Positions 5,052 through 5,091 of a stretch of 5,091 nucleotides of DNA are shown in pieces; position 1 is the stretch's first letter, and each line of letters begins with the position of its first letter. This DNA is from Phenylobacterium sp. (GTDB lineage Bacteria; Pseudomonadota; Alphaproteobacteria; Caulobacterales; Caulobacteraceae): positions 1 through 5,091 of the forward strand of contig JAQGIX010000316.1 in NCBI GenBank assembly GCA_028290925.1. The letters are read 5' to 3'. The notes below the pieces were generated by a model, which ran no database searches, was not told the origin of the DNA, and saw only the letters and a list, made by a program, of their open reading frames with translations. The translations under genes were made by a program, and so were the position numbers.

Positions 5052-5091
5052 ATGCAACTGAAGACCCCGGCCGCTCGGCCCGCCCTCGTCG
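5052..5091 (+). CDS. Start of an unidentified gene (13 codons, runs off right edge)
   Basis: An ATG at 5052-5054 is preceded by AGGA with an 8-base gap, within normal ribosome-binding distance, and the frame reads MQLKTPAARPALV to the window edge with mostly G/C-ending codons. Thirteen residues are too few to assign a family. An overlapping frame from 4804 to 5061 on the same strand lacks the codon signature and is not considered real. Confidence 0.5.
   Translation, partial: MQLKTPAARPALV

Noticed and set aside
4804..5061. 85-residue plus-strand frame overlapping the gene start at 5052
   Set aside because: Many codons end in T or A, unlike real genes here; it crosses a terminator-like hairpin and shows no family resemblance.

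Overview
The window looks like chromosomal DNA from a high-GC alphaproteobacterium, most likely in or near the Caulobacteraceae (Caulobacter/Phenylobacterium-like). The evidence is the strong G/C bias at third codon positions, the gene order aroA-cmk-rpsA, and an adjacent FYDLN-type acidic zinc-ribbon protein, a family typical of alphaproteobacteria. The genus is an inference from gene order and protein resemblance, not from a search.

Layout: positions 1-3153 hold a minus-strand housekeeping cluster, transcribed from high to low coordinates: aroA (EPSP synthase, shikimate pathway), cmk (cytidylate kinase, starting 1 base after the aroA stop) and the first 329 codons of rpsA (ribosomal protein S1), which runs off the left edge. 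A 172-base gap separates cmk from rpsA. Diverging from aroA on the plus strand is a small protein (3281-3748) with an N-terminal four-cysteine zinc ribbon and a tail that is about half Asp/Glu. Next comes a complete tRNA-Ala(GGC) at 3884-3959 with a plausible promoter upstream and a strong hairpin terminator directly after it.

The right third is more accessory in character. A minus-strand gene (4110-4673) encodes an exported SnoaL-like/NTF2-fold protein of unknown substrate; its codon use is visibly less GC-biased than that of aroA. Its end faces the tRNA gene, and the tRNA terminator could serve both directions. Positions 4674-5051 carry no convincing intact gene. They hold several inverted repeats, a terminator-like hairpin (4949-4981) and a minus-strand reading frame with coding-like third-position bias interrupted by one TAG, which may be a decayed gene. 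A new plus-strand gene appears to start at 5052 and leaves the window after 13 codons.

The left two thirds is ordinary conserved core genome. I found no sign of a new defence or mobile system. The points worth a second look are the EPSP synthase active-site variant (class II-like frame but Gly, not Ala, at the glyphosate-determining position), the possible gene remnant or structured RNA in 4790-4985, and the exported SnoaL-like protein.
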